A stretch of DNA of 64,000 nucleotides from Corallococcus sp. NCRR (GTDB lineage Bacteria > Myxococcota > Myxococcia > Myxococcales > Myxococcaceae), in the NCBI RefSeq assembly GCF_026965535.1, contig NZ_CP114039.1, positions 9,531,461 through 9,595,460 of the forward strand, given 5' to 3'. Shown piece by piece: positions 35,298-44,299 of this stretch. A program made the translations under genes and the position numbers. Each line of letters opens with the position of its first letter. Positions within the stretch are counted from its first letter, which is position 1. The notes under the pieces were generated by a model that saw nothing but the letters and a program-made list of their open reading frames with translations, was not told the DNA's origin and made no database searches.

Positions 35298-37171
35298 GCC
35301 CAGCCCTCCATCACCGCCGCCGCGGTCGCCAGCACCTTGCGCCGCTCACCCGGCTCCACCCCACCGCCGTAGCGGCCCAGGTCGCACGCCTCCAGCACGA
35401 AGAGCACGCGCGCGCGCCGCTCCGCGTCCACGCCCGCCGCCGCCAGCCTCTCCCCGAGCGCCTCGCGCGTCAGCCCGCCCACGGGGAAGCCCAGTTGGGC
35501 CTCCAGGAAGCCCACCATCGCCCGCTCCACCTCCACGTAGAACGCGCCCGCGTCCGTGCCCGCCTTGAGCTTCTCCGCCTCCGCCAGCCGCTTGCGCGCG
35601 GCCTTCGCCTGCTGACGGCCCCGGCCCGCCTCCGAGCGCGTGGCCAGCTTGCCGCGCATGCCTCCCACGAGCGCCACGCCCGCCAGCAGGCCCAGCGGCG
35701 CCAGCACGCCCGCGACGAAGAAGGGCCGCATCCACACGGGCTGCGACGGCCCCACGAAGTGGGCCCGGGCGCGCACCGGACGCAGGCCTCCGGTGGCGAG
35801 CACGTTCTTCTGCTCGTTGGCCGCGTCCGCCACCTGCGCGGGCGTCATCGTCGACGGCAGCGAGGACACGCCGCCCGCGCCCGCCTCCACGGTGAGGGTC
35901 ACGGGGTCCGTGCGCGCCGTCTCGTACTGGCGCCGCGACGGGTCGAAGTACGGGAAGCGCAGCTCCGGCAGCGTGAAGGTGCCCGTGCGCTGCGGCATCA
36001 CCAGGTACTCCACCACGCGGCGGCCCTGGATGCGGTTGCGGTTGGGCGTGAGCCGGTCCGTCGTCGTGGGCTCGTAGATTTTCAGCGCGGCCGGGCCGGT
36101 GAGCTTCGGCGGGGTGACGTTCTTCACGTTGCCCTGCCCCTCCAGGATGACCTTCACCGTGATGGGCTGCCCCAGCTCCACGCGCGTCTGCGACACGTCC
36201 AGCGACAGGCGCCACGAGCCCACGTTCGCGTTGGACATGTTCGGGGGCGCGCCGTTCGGCAACGGCCGCACCTTCACCTTCAGGCCGTTGGACACGCGGT
36301 GCACGCGGTGGCCCGCGAAGAGGAAGCCCGTGGTGATGTCCGCCTCCGCCGGGGTGATCAGCAGCGTGCCGGACTTCACCGGGAACAGCGCGCGGCGGCG
36401 CAAAAGGTAGGCGCGGTACGGGATGCCGTCCACCACCTTCTGCTCACCCGTGAGCTGCGTGGGGCTCTCCACCTCCTCGGTCCAGAAGCCCTCCAGCTTG
36501 GGCATCGTCACCGCGTCCACGCTGGACAGGTCCACGCGCGAGTAGATGTAGAGCGACAGCGTGGCCTGCTCGCCTACGTAGAGGTCGTCGCGGTCCAGGC
36601 TCGCGCGCAGGAACAGGTCCGAGTCCCCGCGCGGAATCACCGGCTCGTCGTCCCGCAGGTCGGAGTCGTCGTCCCCGAACGGGTCCGGCATGTTGCGGAA
36701 GTTGCGGAACGGATCCGGCAACGGCGGCCGGCCGCCCTGCTGGGCCTGCCCCGGGTTGCCCACGCGGCCCTCGCGCACGGTCAACTGCACGGCGTCCGTG
36801 CGGTACGTGCGGCCCCCCGCGGTGAGCGTGGCGGGCGGGAGGGTGAGCCTGCCCGCGCGCAGCGGGCGCATCTGCAGCACGTGGCGGGTGATGTCCTGGA
36901 TGACGGCGGGGCCGCCACCGGACAGCGAGATGGAGCGCTGGCTGCCGCGCGACGAGGAGAGGACCTCGAAGTCGTTGGACTCGGGCAGGCGCACCTGGGC
37001 GTTGGATGGCGCGTCCACCACCACCACGGTGAGAGTGAAGGTGTCGTCGGTGCCCACCTCGGTGCGGTCCACCGTCTGGTAGAACTCGATGTCCGCCGCC
37101 CACGCCGGCGCCGTGGCCAGGAGGGCGAGCACGGCGAGCAGCGCCGTGCGCCCGCTACCAGTCCTTCTCAT
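35294..37171 (-). CDS. batD: BatD family protein
   Basis: 625 residues. Signal peptide (LLATAPAWAADIEF), then repeated Ig-like beta domains from about residue 25 to 430 typical of BatD (VDRTEVGTDDTFTLTVVV; DDLYVGEQATLSLYIYS; VSQTRVELGQPITVKVILEGQGNVKNV). A membrane helix at about 480-505 and a cytosolic tail of about 120 residues follow (EKLKAGTDAGAFYVEVERAM). BatD is a large periplasmic scaffold of the Bat complex. The start overlaps batC by 17 bases. The tail resembles the C-terminal helical domain of the DUF4381 protein in the same operon. Confidence 0.92.
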   Translation of the reverse strand: MRRTGSGRTALLAVLALLATAPAWAADIEFYQTVDRTEVGTDDTFTLTVVVVDAPSNAQVRLPESNDFEVLSSSRGSQRSISLSGGGPAVIQDITRHVLQMRPLRAGRLTLPPATLTAGGRTYRTDAVQLTVREGRVGNPGQAQQGGRPPLPDPFRNFRNMPDPFGDDDSDLRDDEPVIPRGDSDLFLRASLDRDDLYVGEQATLSLYIYSRVDLSSVDAVTMPKLEGFWTEEVESPTQLTGEQKVVDGIPYRAYLLRRRALFPVKSGTLLITPAEADITTGFLFAGHRVHRVSNGLKVKVRPLPNGAPPNMSNANVGSWRLSLDVSQTRVELGQPITVKVILEGQGNVKNVTPPKLTGPAALKIYEPTTTDRLTPNRNRIQGRRVVEYLVMPQRTGTFTLPELRFPYFDPSRRQYETARTDPVTLTVEAGAGGVSSLPSTMTPAQVADAANEQKNVLATGGLRPVRARAHFVGPSQPVWMRPFFVAGVLAPLGLLAGVALVGGMRGKLATRSEAGRGRQQAKAARKRLAEAEKLKAGTDAGAFYVEVERAMVGFLEAQLGFPVGGLTREALGERLAAAGVDAERRARVLFVLEACDLGRYGGGVEPGERRKVLATAAAVMEGWA

Positions 37172-38195
37172 TGGGCTTCCTCTGCTTCTTCTTCTGCTGG
37201 AAACGCCAGAGCTGGAGATTCTTCTCGTTCTGCTTCATCGCATCCAGCAGGCGCTCGGCCTCCTGCCGGTCGACGTCACCCGGCGAACTTCCGCCGTCGC
37301 GCGGGTTGGATTCCGTGTCCTCCTCGCCCTCGCTGCCGCCGTCCGCGCCGCCATCGCGCGAGTCGCCCTCGCCCTCGTCCTGGCCCCCATCGCCCTGGCC
37401 CCCGTCGCCGCCGCCGTCGGTGGGACCGCCATCGCCGCCGCCGTCCTGACCGCCGTCCGAACCACCGTCACCGGGCCCGGCGTCACCGCCGCCACCATCC
37501 GCGCCGCCGTCCTGACCGCCATCCTGCCCACCGCCGTCCTGGCCTCCGTCTGCGCCACCATCCTGGCCTCCGTCGGCGCCGCCATCCGAACCGCCGTCCT
37601 GGCCTCCGTCCTGCGGCGTGCCGCCGTCACCCTTCTGGCCGCCGTCCTCGCCCGCGTCCGGACGCCCACCGTCGTTGCCGCCGTCCTGGCCTCCGTCGGT
37701 GCCGCCATCCGGGCCGTTCTGGGGCGGAGGCAGGTCGCGCAGCACCACCTCGTAGTTGTGCCGGGCCTGCGGATCCGTGGGGTCCAGCGTGAGCGCCTTG
37801 CGGTAGGACTTGAGCGCCTCCGAGCGGTCACCCGCCGTGGCCGCGAGGTTGCCCAGGTTGTACCAGCTCTTCTGCGCCAGGTCGGGCTGGCGGGAGGACT
37901 CCGCCACCTGCTTGAAGGCCTCGCGCGCCTCCGCTGAACGGCCCAGCTTCGCCAGCGCGTCCGCGCGGTTGAACTCCACCGTCGGATCATTGGGCCGCTC
38001 CTTCTTCGCGGCCTCGAAGTCCTTCAGGGCGTCCTCGTAGCGTCCGGCCGCGTAGGCTTCGCGCCCGCGCTGCACCAGCGGGTGGTCCTTCTCCAACGGC
38101 CCCACCGCCCACGCGGGCCCCGGCAGGGCCAGGAGGCCCGCCAGGCCCACCGCCATCGCTCGCGCCGCGCGCCGCCGCATCGGTTGCGTGCTCAT
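37155..38195 (-). CDS. batC: BatC-like TPR protein with an Asp-Gly-Gly repeat region
   Basis: 346 residues from ATG 38195, overlapping the batB stop by four bases. A signal peptide (LLALPGPAWAVG) precedes three TPR units (about 35-145: AYAAGRYEDALKDFEAAK; VEFNRADALAKLGRSAEAR; SWYNLGNLAATAGDRSEAL). Residues about 158-300 are a low-complexity stretch of DGG, DGGQ, DGGA and DGGS units, strongly acidic. The C-terminal 45 residues are charged and helical (DRQEAERLLDAMKQNEKNLQLWRFQQKKK), as in other BatC proteins. TPR plus this tail identify BatC; the Asp-Gly region is the unusual part and could bind calcium or act as a flexible spacer. Confidence 0.85.
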   Translation of the reverse strand: MSTQPMRRRAARAMAVGLAGLLALPGPAWAVGPLEKDHPLVQRGREAYAAGRYEDALKDFEAAKKERPNDPTVEFNRADALAKLGRSAEAREAFKQVAESSRQPDLAQKSWYNLGNLAATAGDRSEALKSYRKALTLDPTDPQARHNYEVVLRDLPPPQNGPDGGTDGGQDGGNDGGRPDAGEDGGQKGDGGTPQDGGQDGGSDGGADGGQDGGADGGQDGGGQDGGQDGGADGGGGDAGPGDGGSDGGQDGGGDGGPTDGGGDGGQGDGGQDEGEGDSRDGGADGGSEGEEDTESNPRDGGSSPGDVDRQEAERLLDAMKQNEKNLQLWRFQQKKKQRKPNEKDW

Positions 38196-39250
38196 GCGGC
38201 CCTCCGGCGCGAGGGGATGAGCGCCATGCCCAGCACCAGCAACACCAGGCCGGGGACGGCGAACCACTGGAAGCGCTCGTCGTAGCGGACCGTCACGCGG
38301 CTCTCCAGCTCGCTCTTCTGCAACTGGTCGATGCGCTCCACCACCTGCCCCATCGCCACGCCGTTGGGCTGGTAGAAGAAGGCGCCGCCCGTCGCGTCCG
38401 CGATGGCCGTGAGCCCCGCGCGGTCCAGGCGCGTGATGACCGTGTCGCCGTTGGAGTCCTTCTTGTAGTCCACGAACTCGCCGCGCCGGTCATAGACGGG
38501 GATGGGCTCACCGGAGTCCGAGCCCACGCCCACCGCGAGCACCTGGACGCGCGCGTCCTTGAGCGCCTCCGTGGCCTCGCTCACGTCGCCGGTGAGGTCC
38601 TCGCCGTCCGACAGCAGCACCACCACGCGCTCCTTGGAGCCCCGGTCCGCGTTGTCCAGCACCTGCTTGGCCAGCCGCAGCGCCGCGCCCACGTTCGTGC
38701 CGCCCTGGGGCATCGCGTCCGGATCCACCGCGCGCAGGAACAGCTTCACCGCCGAGTAGTCCGACGTGAGCGGCGACTGCACGAACGCATCCCCCGCGAA
38801 CACCACCAGGCCCGCGCGGTCGCCCTTCAATTCATCCAGCAGCGTGTTGAGCTCCAACCGCGCGCGATCCAACCGGCTGGGCTGCACATCCCGGGCGAGC
38901 ATGGACTTGGACGCATCCAGCGCCACCACCACGTCGATGCCCCGGCGCTTCGTCAGTTCGCTCTTCGTGCCGCACTGGGGCTGCGCGAGCGCGAGCCCGA
39001 ACAGCATCAGCCCCAGCCCGTACAGGCCGCCCTGCACCGCCGGCCGCCACACGGACACGCCGGGCGCGAGCGTGGCCACGTGGCGCTCCGCGATGAGCGC
39101 CGACAGCCGCGTCCTGCGGCCCAGCGCCTTGAGCAGCGCGAGCAGCCCCAGCAGCAGGCCCACGAGGAACAGCCCCAGGAACAGCGGCTGCGCCAGGCCC
39201 ACCTGGTAGCCCAGGAGCGTGAAGCGCCAGGCGTCCAACGTGGGCATCAT
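38192..39250 (-). CDS. batB: BatB, von Willebrand factor A domain membrane protein
   Basis: 352 residues from the ATG at 39250, which overlaps the batA stop by four bases; the frame continues upstream inside batA. Two N-terminal membrane helices (about 15-40, 62-80), a VWA domain (about 95-300) with complete MIDAS motif DASKS in VVVALDASKSMLARD, TNVG and LSDGED, and a C-terminal membrane helix (about 325-345). MIDAS sites bind a divalent metal and mediate protein contacts. BatA and BatB are thought to work with the MoxR ATPase. Confidence 0.94.
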   Translation of the reverse strand: MMPTLDAWRFTLLGYQVGLAQPLFLGLFLVGLLLGLLALLKALGRRTRLSALIAERHVATLAPGVSVWRPAVQGGLYGLGLMLFGLALAQPQCGTKSELTKRRGIDVVVALDASKSMLARDVQPSRLDRARLELNTLLDELKGDRAGLVVFAGDAFVQSPLTSDYSAVKLFLRAVDPDAMPQGGTNVGAALRLAKQVLDNADRGSKERVVVLLSDGEDLTGDVSEATEALKDARVQVLAVGVGSDSGEPIPVYDRRGEFVDYKKDSNGDTVITRLDRAGLTAIADATGGAFFYQPNGVAMGQVVERIDQLQKSELESRVTVRYDERFQWFAVPGLVLLVLGMALIPSRRRAA

Positions 39251-40260
39251 GGGAACACCCGCAGGACGGTGGCGCGCAGCAAGAGCTCCAGCGCGGCGAG
39301 CCCGAAGGCCACCAGCAGGAACGGGTGGAAGTTCTCCTTGTACGTGGCGCTGGCGCCGCCCTCCATCAGCTTCGAGCGCTCCAGCGCGTCCAGCACCTTT
39401 TGAAGTCCCCGCTTGAGGCCCTCCGGGTCGGTGGCGCGGTAGTACTCGCCGCCGGTGCGGTCCGCGATGTCCTGCATCAGCTCCGGGTTGATGGGGATCT
39501 CCGTCTCGCGCCACACGGTGTTGCCGAACAGGTCCGTGCCCTGCGGGAAGGGCACCTTGCCGCCCTTGCCCACCAGGATGGTGTAGATGGGGATGTGGAG
39601 CGACGCGGCCATGTTCGCCGCGTCCAGCGGGGAAATCTTGCCGGCGTTGTTGTCACCGTCGGTGATGAGGACCACCACGCGGCTCTTCGCGTCGGAGTCG
39701 CGCAGGCGGTTGAGCGACGTGGCGATGGCGTCACCAATGGCCGTGCCGTCCTCCAGCACGCGGGTGCGCAGCTGCTTGAGGACCTCCTTCAGCACGCCGT
39801 AGTCCAGCGTCAGCGGGGACTGCGTGTACGCGGCGCCGGAGAACACCACCAGGCCCAGGCGGTCGTTCACGCGGCCGGAGATGAACTCGGTCAGCACCTC
39901 CTTCGCCACGTTGAGGCGGTTCTGCGGACGGAAGTCACCGGCCTCCATGGACGTGGACAGGTCCAGCGCCACCACGATGTCGATGCCCTCCACCGACAGG
40001 TCGCGCACGCGAGAGTCGCGCGACTGCGGCCGCGCGATGGCCACCACCGCCGCCACCACCGCCGCGACGCGCAGGATGGGCAGCAGCGGCAGGAGGTACG
40101 TGCGGAAGCCCCGGCCGCCCTTGGCGAAGACGTGCGCGGCGGAGAAGCGCAGCGTGGCGCGGCGCTTGCGCTCCCAGAACGCGAGCGCCAGCAGTAGCGG
40201 CGCCAACAGCAGGGCCCAGAGCGCCTCCGGGTTATTGAACGCGAGGTCCGGGGGCAGCAT
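39247..40260 (-). CDS. batA: BatA, von Willebrand factor A domain membrane protein
   Basis: 337 residues. N-terminal membrane helices (about 10-28 and 60-78), then a VWA domain (about 90-285) with intact MIDAS (DLSTS in DIVVALDLSTSMEAGD; GTAIGDA; ITDGDNN), and a final membrane helix (about 315-332). The order and size match BatA. The start lies 28 bases inside the preceding gene, so translation is likely coupled; a later start is possible but would cut the first hydrophobic segment. Paralogous to batB. Confidence 0.94.
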   Translation of the reverse strand: MLPPDLAFNNPEALWALLLAPLLLALAFWERKRRATLRFSAAHVFAKGGRGFRTYLLPLLPILRVAAVVAAVVAIARPQSRDSRVRDLSVEGIDIVVALDLSTSMEAGDFRPQNRLNVAKEVLTEFISGRVNDRLGLVVFSGAAYTQSPLTLDYGVLKEVLKQLRTRVLEDGTAIGDAIATSLNRLRDSDAKSRVVVLITDGDNNAGKISPLDAANMAASLHIPIYTILVGKGGKVPFPQGTDLFGNTVWRETEIPINPELMQDIADRTGGEYYRATDPEGLKRGLQKVLDALERSKLMEGGASATYKENFHPFLLVAFGLAALELLLRATVLRVFP

Positions 40261-41221
40261 CGGGCTTGGGGGGAGCGGGAGGAACGTACGTCCTGGCGAG
40301 CAGGTCGTAGCCGAAGGCCAGCGCCTGATTGCAGGACTCGGGGGAGGCGTCGGCGCGGGCGTACTTCACCATGTCCGACTCGGAGACGAAGCGCATCAGC
40401 GCGTCCTCCGGCAGGCCCGGCGTGGGCAGCCTGCGCAGGGACGCCATCAATTCGGACGACGTGCACTCCAGGGCCTCGAAGCCGTAGCGCTCGCCCAGGT
40501 AGCCGCGCACGATTTCGGAGAGGCGGAAGTAGAAGTCCTTCACGTGGCCGCGGCCGGGCAGGTCCTCGCGCTTGAGCGCATCCAGGGACTGGCGCACTCG
40601 CACGTCCAGCGGCAGCAGGGGAACGACCTTCTCGCGCTTTGGCCGGCGCTGCCACCAGCGCACCAGCGCCCAGACCGCCACGGCCACCGCCAGCGCCACC
40701 GCCAGCGCGTAGAGCAGCGTCCAGGAGCGGATGGGCACTTCCTGCGGGGGCTGGTAGTCGAACAGCTCCGCGCCCTGCCCCTGCGCGTCCGGCGGCAGCG
40801 TGGAGGTCACCTCCACCGTCTTGCCCTTGAGCACGAAGCGGCGCGGCCCCTCCGGCGTCGCCACGTCGAAGGCGAGGTCCGGCAGCCGCACGTCGCCCAG
40901 GTCGAACGCGGAGAAGCGCAGGCCGAACGTGGTGGTCGCGTCGTTCGCGTTGTCCTGGCGCTGGCGCGTCTGCTGGAGCAGCTCCACCGCGCTCTCACCC
41001 GTGGGCGCCACCAGCTCGTAGCGCTGGTCCTTCGGGTGCGTGAGCGTCACCTGGTAGGTGAAGGGCTCGCCGATGTGGACCGTCTCCGGCTCCACCCGCG
41101 CGGACGCGCCCGTGGGCGCCACCGTCTCCAGGGCGACGGGGGCCTTGGGGGCGGGAGCCTGGGCCCATGCGGCCGGAGCGCTGACGAGGAGGACGGCCGC
41201 GAGGACGAGCGCGTGTCTCAT
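40232..41221 (-). CDS. DUF4381-type membrane protein of the Bat operon
   Basis: 329 residues. Signal peptide (LLVSAPAAWAQ), an Ig-like beta domain (about 35-160: ARVEPETVHIGEPFTYQVTL), a membrane helix (about 170-195) and a cytosolic helical domain (about 200-310) with LREDLPGRGHVKDFYFRLSEIVRGYLGERYG-like content that is typical of DUF4381/BatD tails. It looks like a short BatD, with one Ig domain in place of several. It lies between the DUF58 gene (four-base overlap) and batA. In related operons a DUF4381 protein occupies the same place. Confidence 0.8.
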   Translation of the reverse strand: MRHALVLAAVLLVSAPAAWAQAPAPKAPVALETVAPTGASARVEPETVHIGEPFTYQVTLTHPKDQRYELVAPTGESAVELLQQTRQRQDNANDATTTFGLRFSAFDLGDVRLPDLAFDVATPEGPRRFVLKGKTVEVTSTLPPDAQGQGAELFDYQPPQEVPIRSWTLLYALAVALAVAVAVWALVRWWQRRPKREKVVPLLPLDVRVRQSLDALKREDLPGRGHVKDFYFRLSEIVRGYLGERYGFEALECTSSELMASLRRLPTPGLPEDALMRFVSESDMVKYARADASPESCNQALAFGYDLLARTYVPPAPPKPDAAPGPRVQ

Positions 41222-42099
41222 GCCGCCATCCTCCGGGCCCGCGCGCGGAAGAAGTTCGCCAGCGCCTTGCCGTGATCATCCCCGGCGCGCAGCTCCACGT
41301 GGTCCAGCTCCAGCTTCTTGAACAGCTTGCGGCGCTCGTCGCGCTGGGCCTGCATGGCGCGCATGAACTTCCCGCGCACGGCGGTGGAGCTGGTGTCCAC
41401 GACGAAGCGCTCGCCCGTCTCCGGGTCCTCCATCTCCACCAGGCCGTGGGCGGGGAAGCGCTGCTCCAGCGGATCCTCGATGACCACCGGCACCAGGTCA
41501 TGGCGGCGGCCGACGAGGCGCAGCGGCTTCTCGTAGCCCGTGGCCATGAAGTCCGACACGAGGAACGTCACGGCCTTCCGCTTGGCCACCTGCGTCAGGT
41601 ACGTGAGCCCCGCGGACAGGTCCGTGCCGTGGCCCTTGGGCTTGAAGGTGAGGATGTCGCTCACCAGCCGCAGCACGTGCATGCGCCCCTTGCGCGGCGG
41701 GACGACCTTCTCCACCCGGTCCGAGAAGAGGATGAGCCCCACGCGGTCGTTGTTCGCGATGGCGCTGAAGGCGATCTGCGCGGCGACTTCGGCGGCGACC
41801 TCCGCCTTGGTGCGGTCCTTGGAGCCGAACTCGTTGGAAGCGGACACGTCCACCAGGAGCATCACCGTGAGCTCGCGCTCCTCGGTGAAGACCTTGATGT
41901 ACGCCTCGTTCATGCGTGCGGTGACGTTCCAGTCGATGAAGCGGATCTCATCGCCGGGCTGGTACTGGCGCACCTCGGAGAAGGCCATGCCGCGGCCCTT
42001 GAACACCGAGTGGTACTGGCCGGCCAGCATGTCGGAGACCACCTTGCGGGTGCGGATCTCCAACTTGCGGATGCGGCGGATGAGGTCCTTGGGCAGCAC
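41218..42099 (-). CDS. DUF58 domain protein (VWA-like)
   Basis: 293 residues. The DUF58 signature GRGMAFSEVRQYQPGDEIRFIDWN (about 34-57) is clear. It is followed by a VWA-like fold (VMLLVDVSASNEFGSKD, a DxSxS site; DRVGLILFSDRVEKVVP). No signal peptide or membrane span. DUF58 proteins accompany MoxR ATPases almost always and may act as their adaptors. It starts 24 bases after the moxR stop. Confidence 0.93.
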   Translation of the reverse strand: MLPKDLIRRIRKLEIRTRKVVSDMLAGQYHSVFKGRGMAFSEVRQYQPGDEIRFIDWNVTARMNEAYIKVFTEERELTVMLLVDVSASNEFGSKDRTKAEVAAEVAAQIAFSAIANNDRVGLILFSDRVEKVVPPRKGRMHVLRLVSDILTFKPKGHGTDLSAGLTYLTQVAKRKAVTFLVSDFMATGYEKPLRLVGRRHDLVPVVIEDPLEQRFPAHGLVEMEDPETGERFVVDTSSTAVRGKFMRAMQAQRDERRKLFKKLELDHVELRAGDDHGKALANFFRARARRMAA

Positions 42100-42123
42100 G
42101 GGCGCGCTCTTACCGGGGCCTTC

Positions 42124-43113
42124 TCAGGGGACTTCCACGCGGTCGAAGACGCGCTGGATGATCTTCTCCTGGGTGAGCTCCTCGGCCTCCGCCTCGTAGG
42201 TCATCGCGATGCGGTGGCGGAGCACGTCGAAGGCGATGGCCTTCACGTCCTCCGGGGTGACGAAGCCGCGGTGGCGCAGGAACGCGTGCGCGCGGGCCGC
42301 CTGGGCGAGCGCGATGGTGGCGCGCGGCGAGGCCCCGAACTGGATGTAGTCCGCCAGATCCTTGAGGCCGTAGCGCGCGGGCTCGCGCGTGGCGAACACC
42401 ACGTTGAGGATGTACTCCTTCACCTTCTCGTCCATGTAGATGGCGTGGACGAGCTCGCGCGCGCGCACCAGGTGCTCCAGCGTGATGACCCGCTGGACCT
42501 TCGGCGACGAGCCGCCGGACATCCGGTCCATGATGACCTTCTCCTCATCACGGGTCGGGTAGCCCACCTTCACCTTGAGCATGAAGCGGTCCACCTGCGC
42601 TTCGGGGAGGGGGTACGTGCCCTCCTGCTCGATGGGGTTCATCGTGGCCAGCACGAGGAACGGCGAGGGCAGGCCGAAGGTCTGGTCGCCGATGGTGACC
42701 TGGCGCTCGGCCATGGCCTCCAGGAGGGCGGACTGGACCTTGGCGGGGGCGCGGTTGATTTCGTCCGCGAGGACGATGTTCGCGAAGATGGGCCCCTTGC
42801 GGACGGTGAAGGCGGCCGTCTGCTGGTTGTAGATCATGGTGCCGACGAGGTCCGCCGGCAGCAGGTCGGGCGTGAACTGCACGCGCATGAAGGTGGCGCT
42901 GAGCGAGTCCGCCACGGTGCGCACGGTCAGCGTCTTGGCGAGTCCGGGCACGCCCTCCAGGAGGACGTGGCCGTTGCACAAGAGGCCAATCAGGATGCGT
43001 TCGAGCATGTACCGCTGCCCGACGATGACCTTGCCGGTCTCCTGGTTGAGGACCTCGACGAAGCTGCTTTCCTGCTGCACGCGTTCGGTGAGCGCGCGAA
43101 TGTCGGTGTTCAT
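42124..43113 (-). CDS. moxR: MoxR family AAA+ ATPase
   Basis: 329 residues from ATG 43113 (GAGGGG just upstream). AAA+ module with Walker A GVPGLAKT (about 55-62), Walker B VLADEINRAP (about 115), sensor 1 ATMNP and the sensor 2/lid part ASPRATIALAQAARAHAFLRHR. MoxR proteins are chaperone-like and help insert metals or mature VWA-domain complexes. It heads the operon moxR-DUF58-DUF4381-batABCDE, eight genes over 8.5 kb, with a likely promoter at 43142-43170. Confidence 0.95.
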   Translation of the reverse strand: MNTDIRALTERVQQESSFVEVLNQETGKVIVGQRYMLERILIGLLCNGHVLLEGVPGLAKTLTVRTVADSLSATFMRVQFTPDLLPADLVGTMIYNQQTAAFTVRKGPIFANIVLADEINRAPAKVQSALLEAMAERQVTIGDQTFGLPSPFLVLATMNPIEQEGTYPLPEAQVDRFMLKVKVGYPTRDEEKVIMDRMSGGSSPKVQRVITLEHLVRARELVHAIYMDEKVKEYILNVVFATREPARYGLKDLADYIQFGASPRATIALAQAARAHAFLRHRGFVTPEDVKAIAFDVLRHRIAMTYEAEAEELTQEKIIQRVFDRVEVP

Positions 43114-43141
43114 GTCCCCTCTGTCGGCCTGGGCGGCGGGC

Positions 43142-43170
43142 AGCCTAGGGTTCCCGGGCGTCCGGCTCAA
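43142..43170 (-). promoter_or_regulatory. Possible sigma-70 promoter for the moxR-bat operon
   Basis: Minus strand: -35 TTGAGC (43165-43170), 17-base spacer, -10 TAGGCT (43142-43147), 29 bases or more before the moxR ATG. Four of six and three of six consensus matches; plausible, not strong. Confidence 0.4.
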
Positions 43171-43228
43171 CACCGCTGTGGGCCAGACATTCCGTCAAGC
43201 CGCCCCGTGCCGTAAAGGGTCATCTCCC

Positions 43229-44197
43229 ATGTCCCGCCCACCCCCGCCCCGCCGCTCTCCCCTCCCCCCTCGCTGGGACGCCGCCGGCCGCCCCGGAGCC
43301 CCGGGCGCCACGCCCCCCGTGGGCCCGGTGGAGACGGGGCTGTTGGCCCAGTTGGCCCCGGCCGTGGTGCCCCAGGTGCACTGGCTGCCCGGGGGCGGCG
43401 CGGTGCGGATCCTCGAAGGGGGTCCGCCCGAAGGCGCCCATTCCACGGTCGTCTTCCTCCACGGGCGTGGGAGCGCGGCGACCCACTGGTTCCCGTACCT
43501 GACGGCGCTGGCCCGGCATCACCGGGTGCTGGCCCTGGACCTGCCCGGTTTCGGTCAGTCCACCCCGGCCGACGTGCACGTGGGGTCCGCGGAGGACGCG
43601 GTGCGCTTTTTCACGGCGCCGGTGGAGGAGGCGCTGGGGATGCTCACGCAGGGGCCGGTGTCGGTGGTCGGCCACTCGCTGGGCGGGCTGGTGGCGCTGG
43701 AGTTGGCGCTGCGCGGCGCGGTGCCGGTGGAGCGGCTGGTGCTGGTGGACGCGATGGGGCTGGGTCCGGAGATGCCGCGCGCCTCACGCCTGTTCTTCCG
43801 CGCGGGGCCGGAGCGGCTGGCGCGCAACCTGGGCCCCTGGGCGATGGCGCGGATGCTGCCGCCGCCTCCCACGCCGTTGGGAGAGAAGCTGGGCCAGCTG
43901 GGTTACGAGCTGTTGAGCGTGCCCGGCGGCAGGCCCGAAGCCGCGCACGCCTTCAACGCGCTGGTGCCGCTGACGGGGCCGCTGTTCCACCGCCGTGAAC
44001 GGCTGGGCGAAGTGAAGGTCCCCGTGCTGCTCGTCTGGGGTGAGCGCGATGAGACCCTTCCCGTCTCACTGGCGGACGAGGCCGCGCGCCACCTGCCGCG
44101 GGCCCGGGTGCTGCGCGTGGAGTGCGGACACAGTCCCCAGTTGGAGCACCCCGAGCGCGTGCTCCCGGAGCTGAAAGCCTTTCTCGGCGAGCAATGA
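43229..44197 (+). CDS. Alpha/beta-hydrolase
   Basis: 322 residues from ATG 43229; an open frame upstream overlaps moxR and is not believed. After a Pro-rich N-terminus of 40 residues, the fold shows VVFLHGRGSAATHWFP (oxyanion), the nucleophile elbow GHSLGG (Ser about 152), the acid in VWGERDETLPVS (Asp about 275) and the His in VECGHSPQLEHPE. All triad residues are present. It resembles cytosolic epoxide hydrolase or esterase-type members; the substrate cannot be told. It is divergent from the moxR operon and stands alone. Confidence 0.85.
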   Translation: MSRPPPPRRSPLPPRWDAAGRPGAPGATPPVGPVETGLLAQLAPAVVPQVHWLPGGGAVRILEGGPPEGAHSTVVFLHGRGSAATHWFPYLTALARHHRVLALDLPGFGQSTPADVHVGSAEDAVRFFTAPVEEALGMLTQGPVSVVGHSLGGLVALELALRGAVPVERLVLVDAMGLGPEMPRASRLFFRAGPERLARNLGPWAMARMLPPPPTPLGEKLGQLGYELLSVPGGRPEAAHAFNALVPLTGPLFHRRERLGEVKVPVLLVWGERDETLPVSLADEAARHLPRARVLRVECGHSPQLEHPERVLPELKAFLGEQ

Positions 44198-44299
44198 CAA
44201 TCACCCGTCAGCTCTTCCTGTGGAACCCGGTCATGCGCTATTGATTGAGGGCAAGGTGCTCGGGCCGCGCGAGCGCTTTGGGGGAAGAGGGGCATCCGC

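Noticed and set aside
37295-37725. CRISPR-like or minisatellite array
   Set aside because: The repeats are short codon-phase units inside an intact batC frame, with no spacer structure.
35495-37792. 765-codon plus-strand frame opposite batD and batC
   Set aside because: Arg/His-rich, no domain; batD on the minus strand has a signal peptide and Ig-like repeats.
37089-37937. Plus-strand frame opposite the batC repeat region with hydrophobic Ala/Val/Leu-rich translation
   Set aside because: It is the antisense of the GAC-GGC-GGC repeats; the apparent membrane segments are an artefact.
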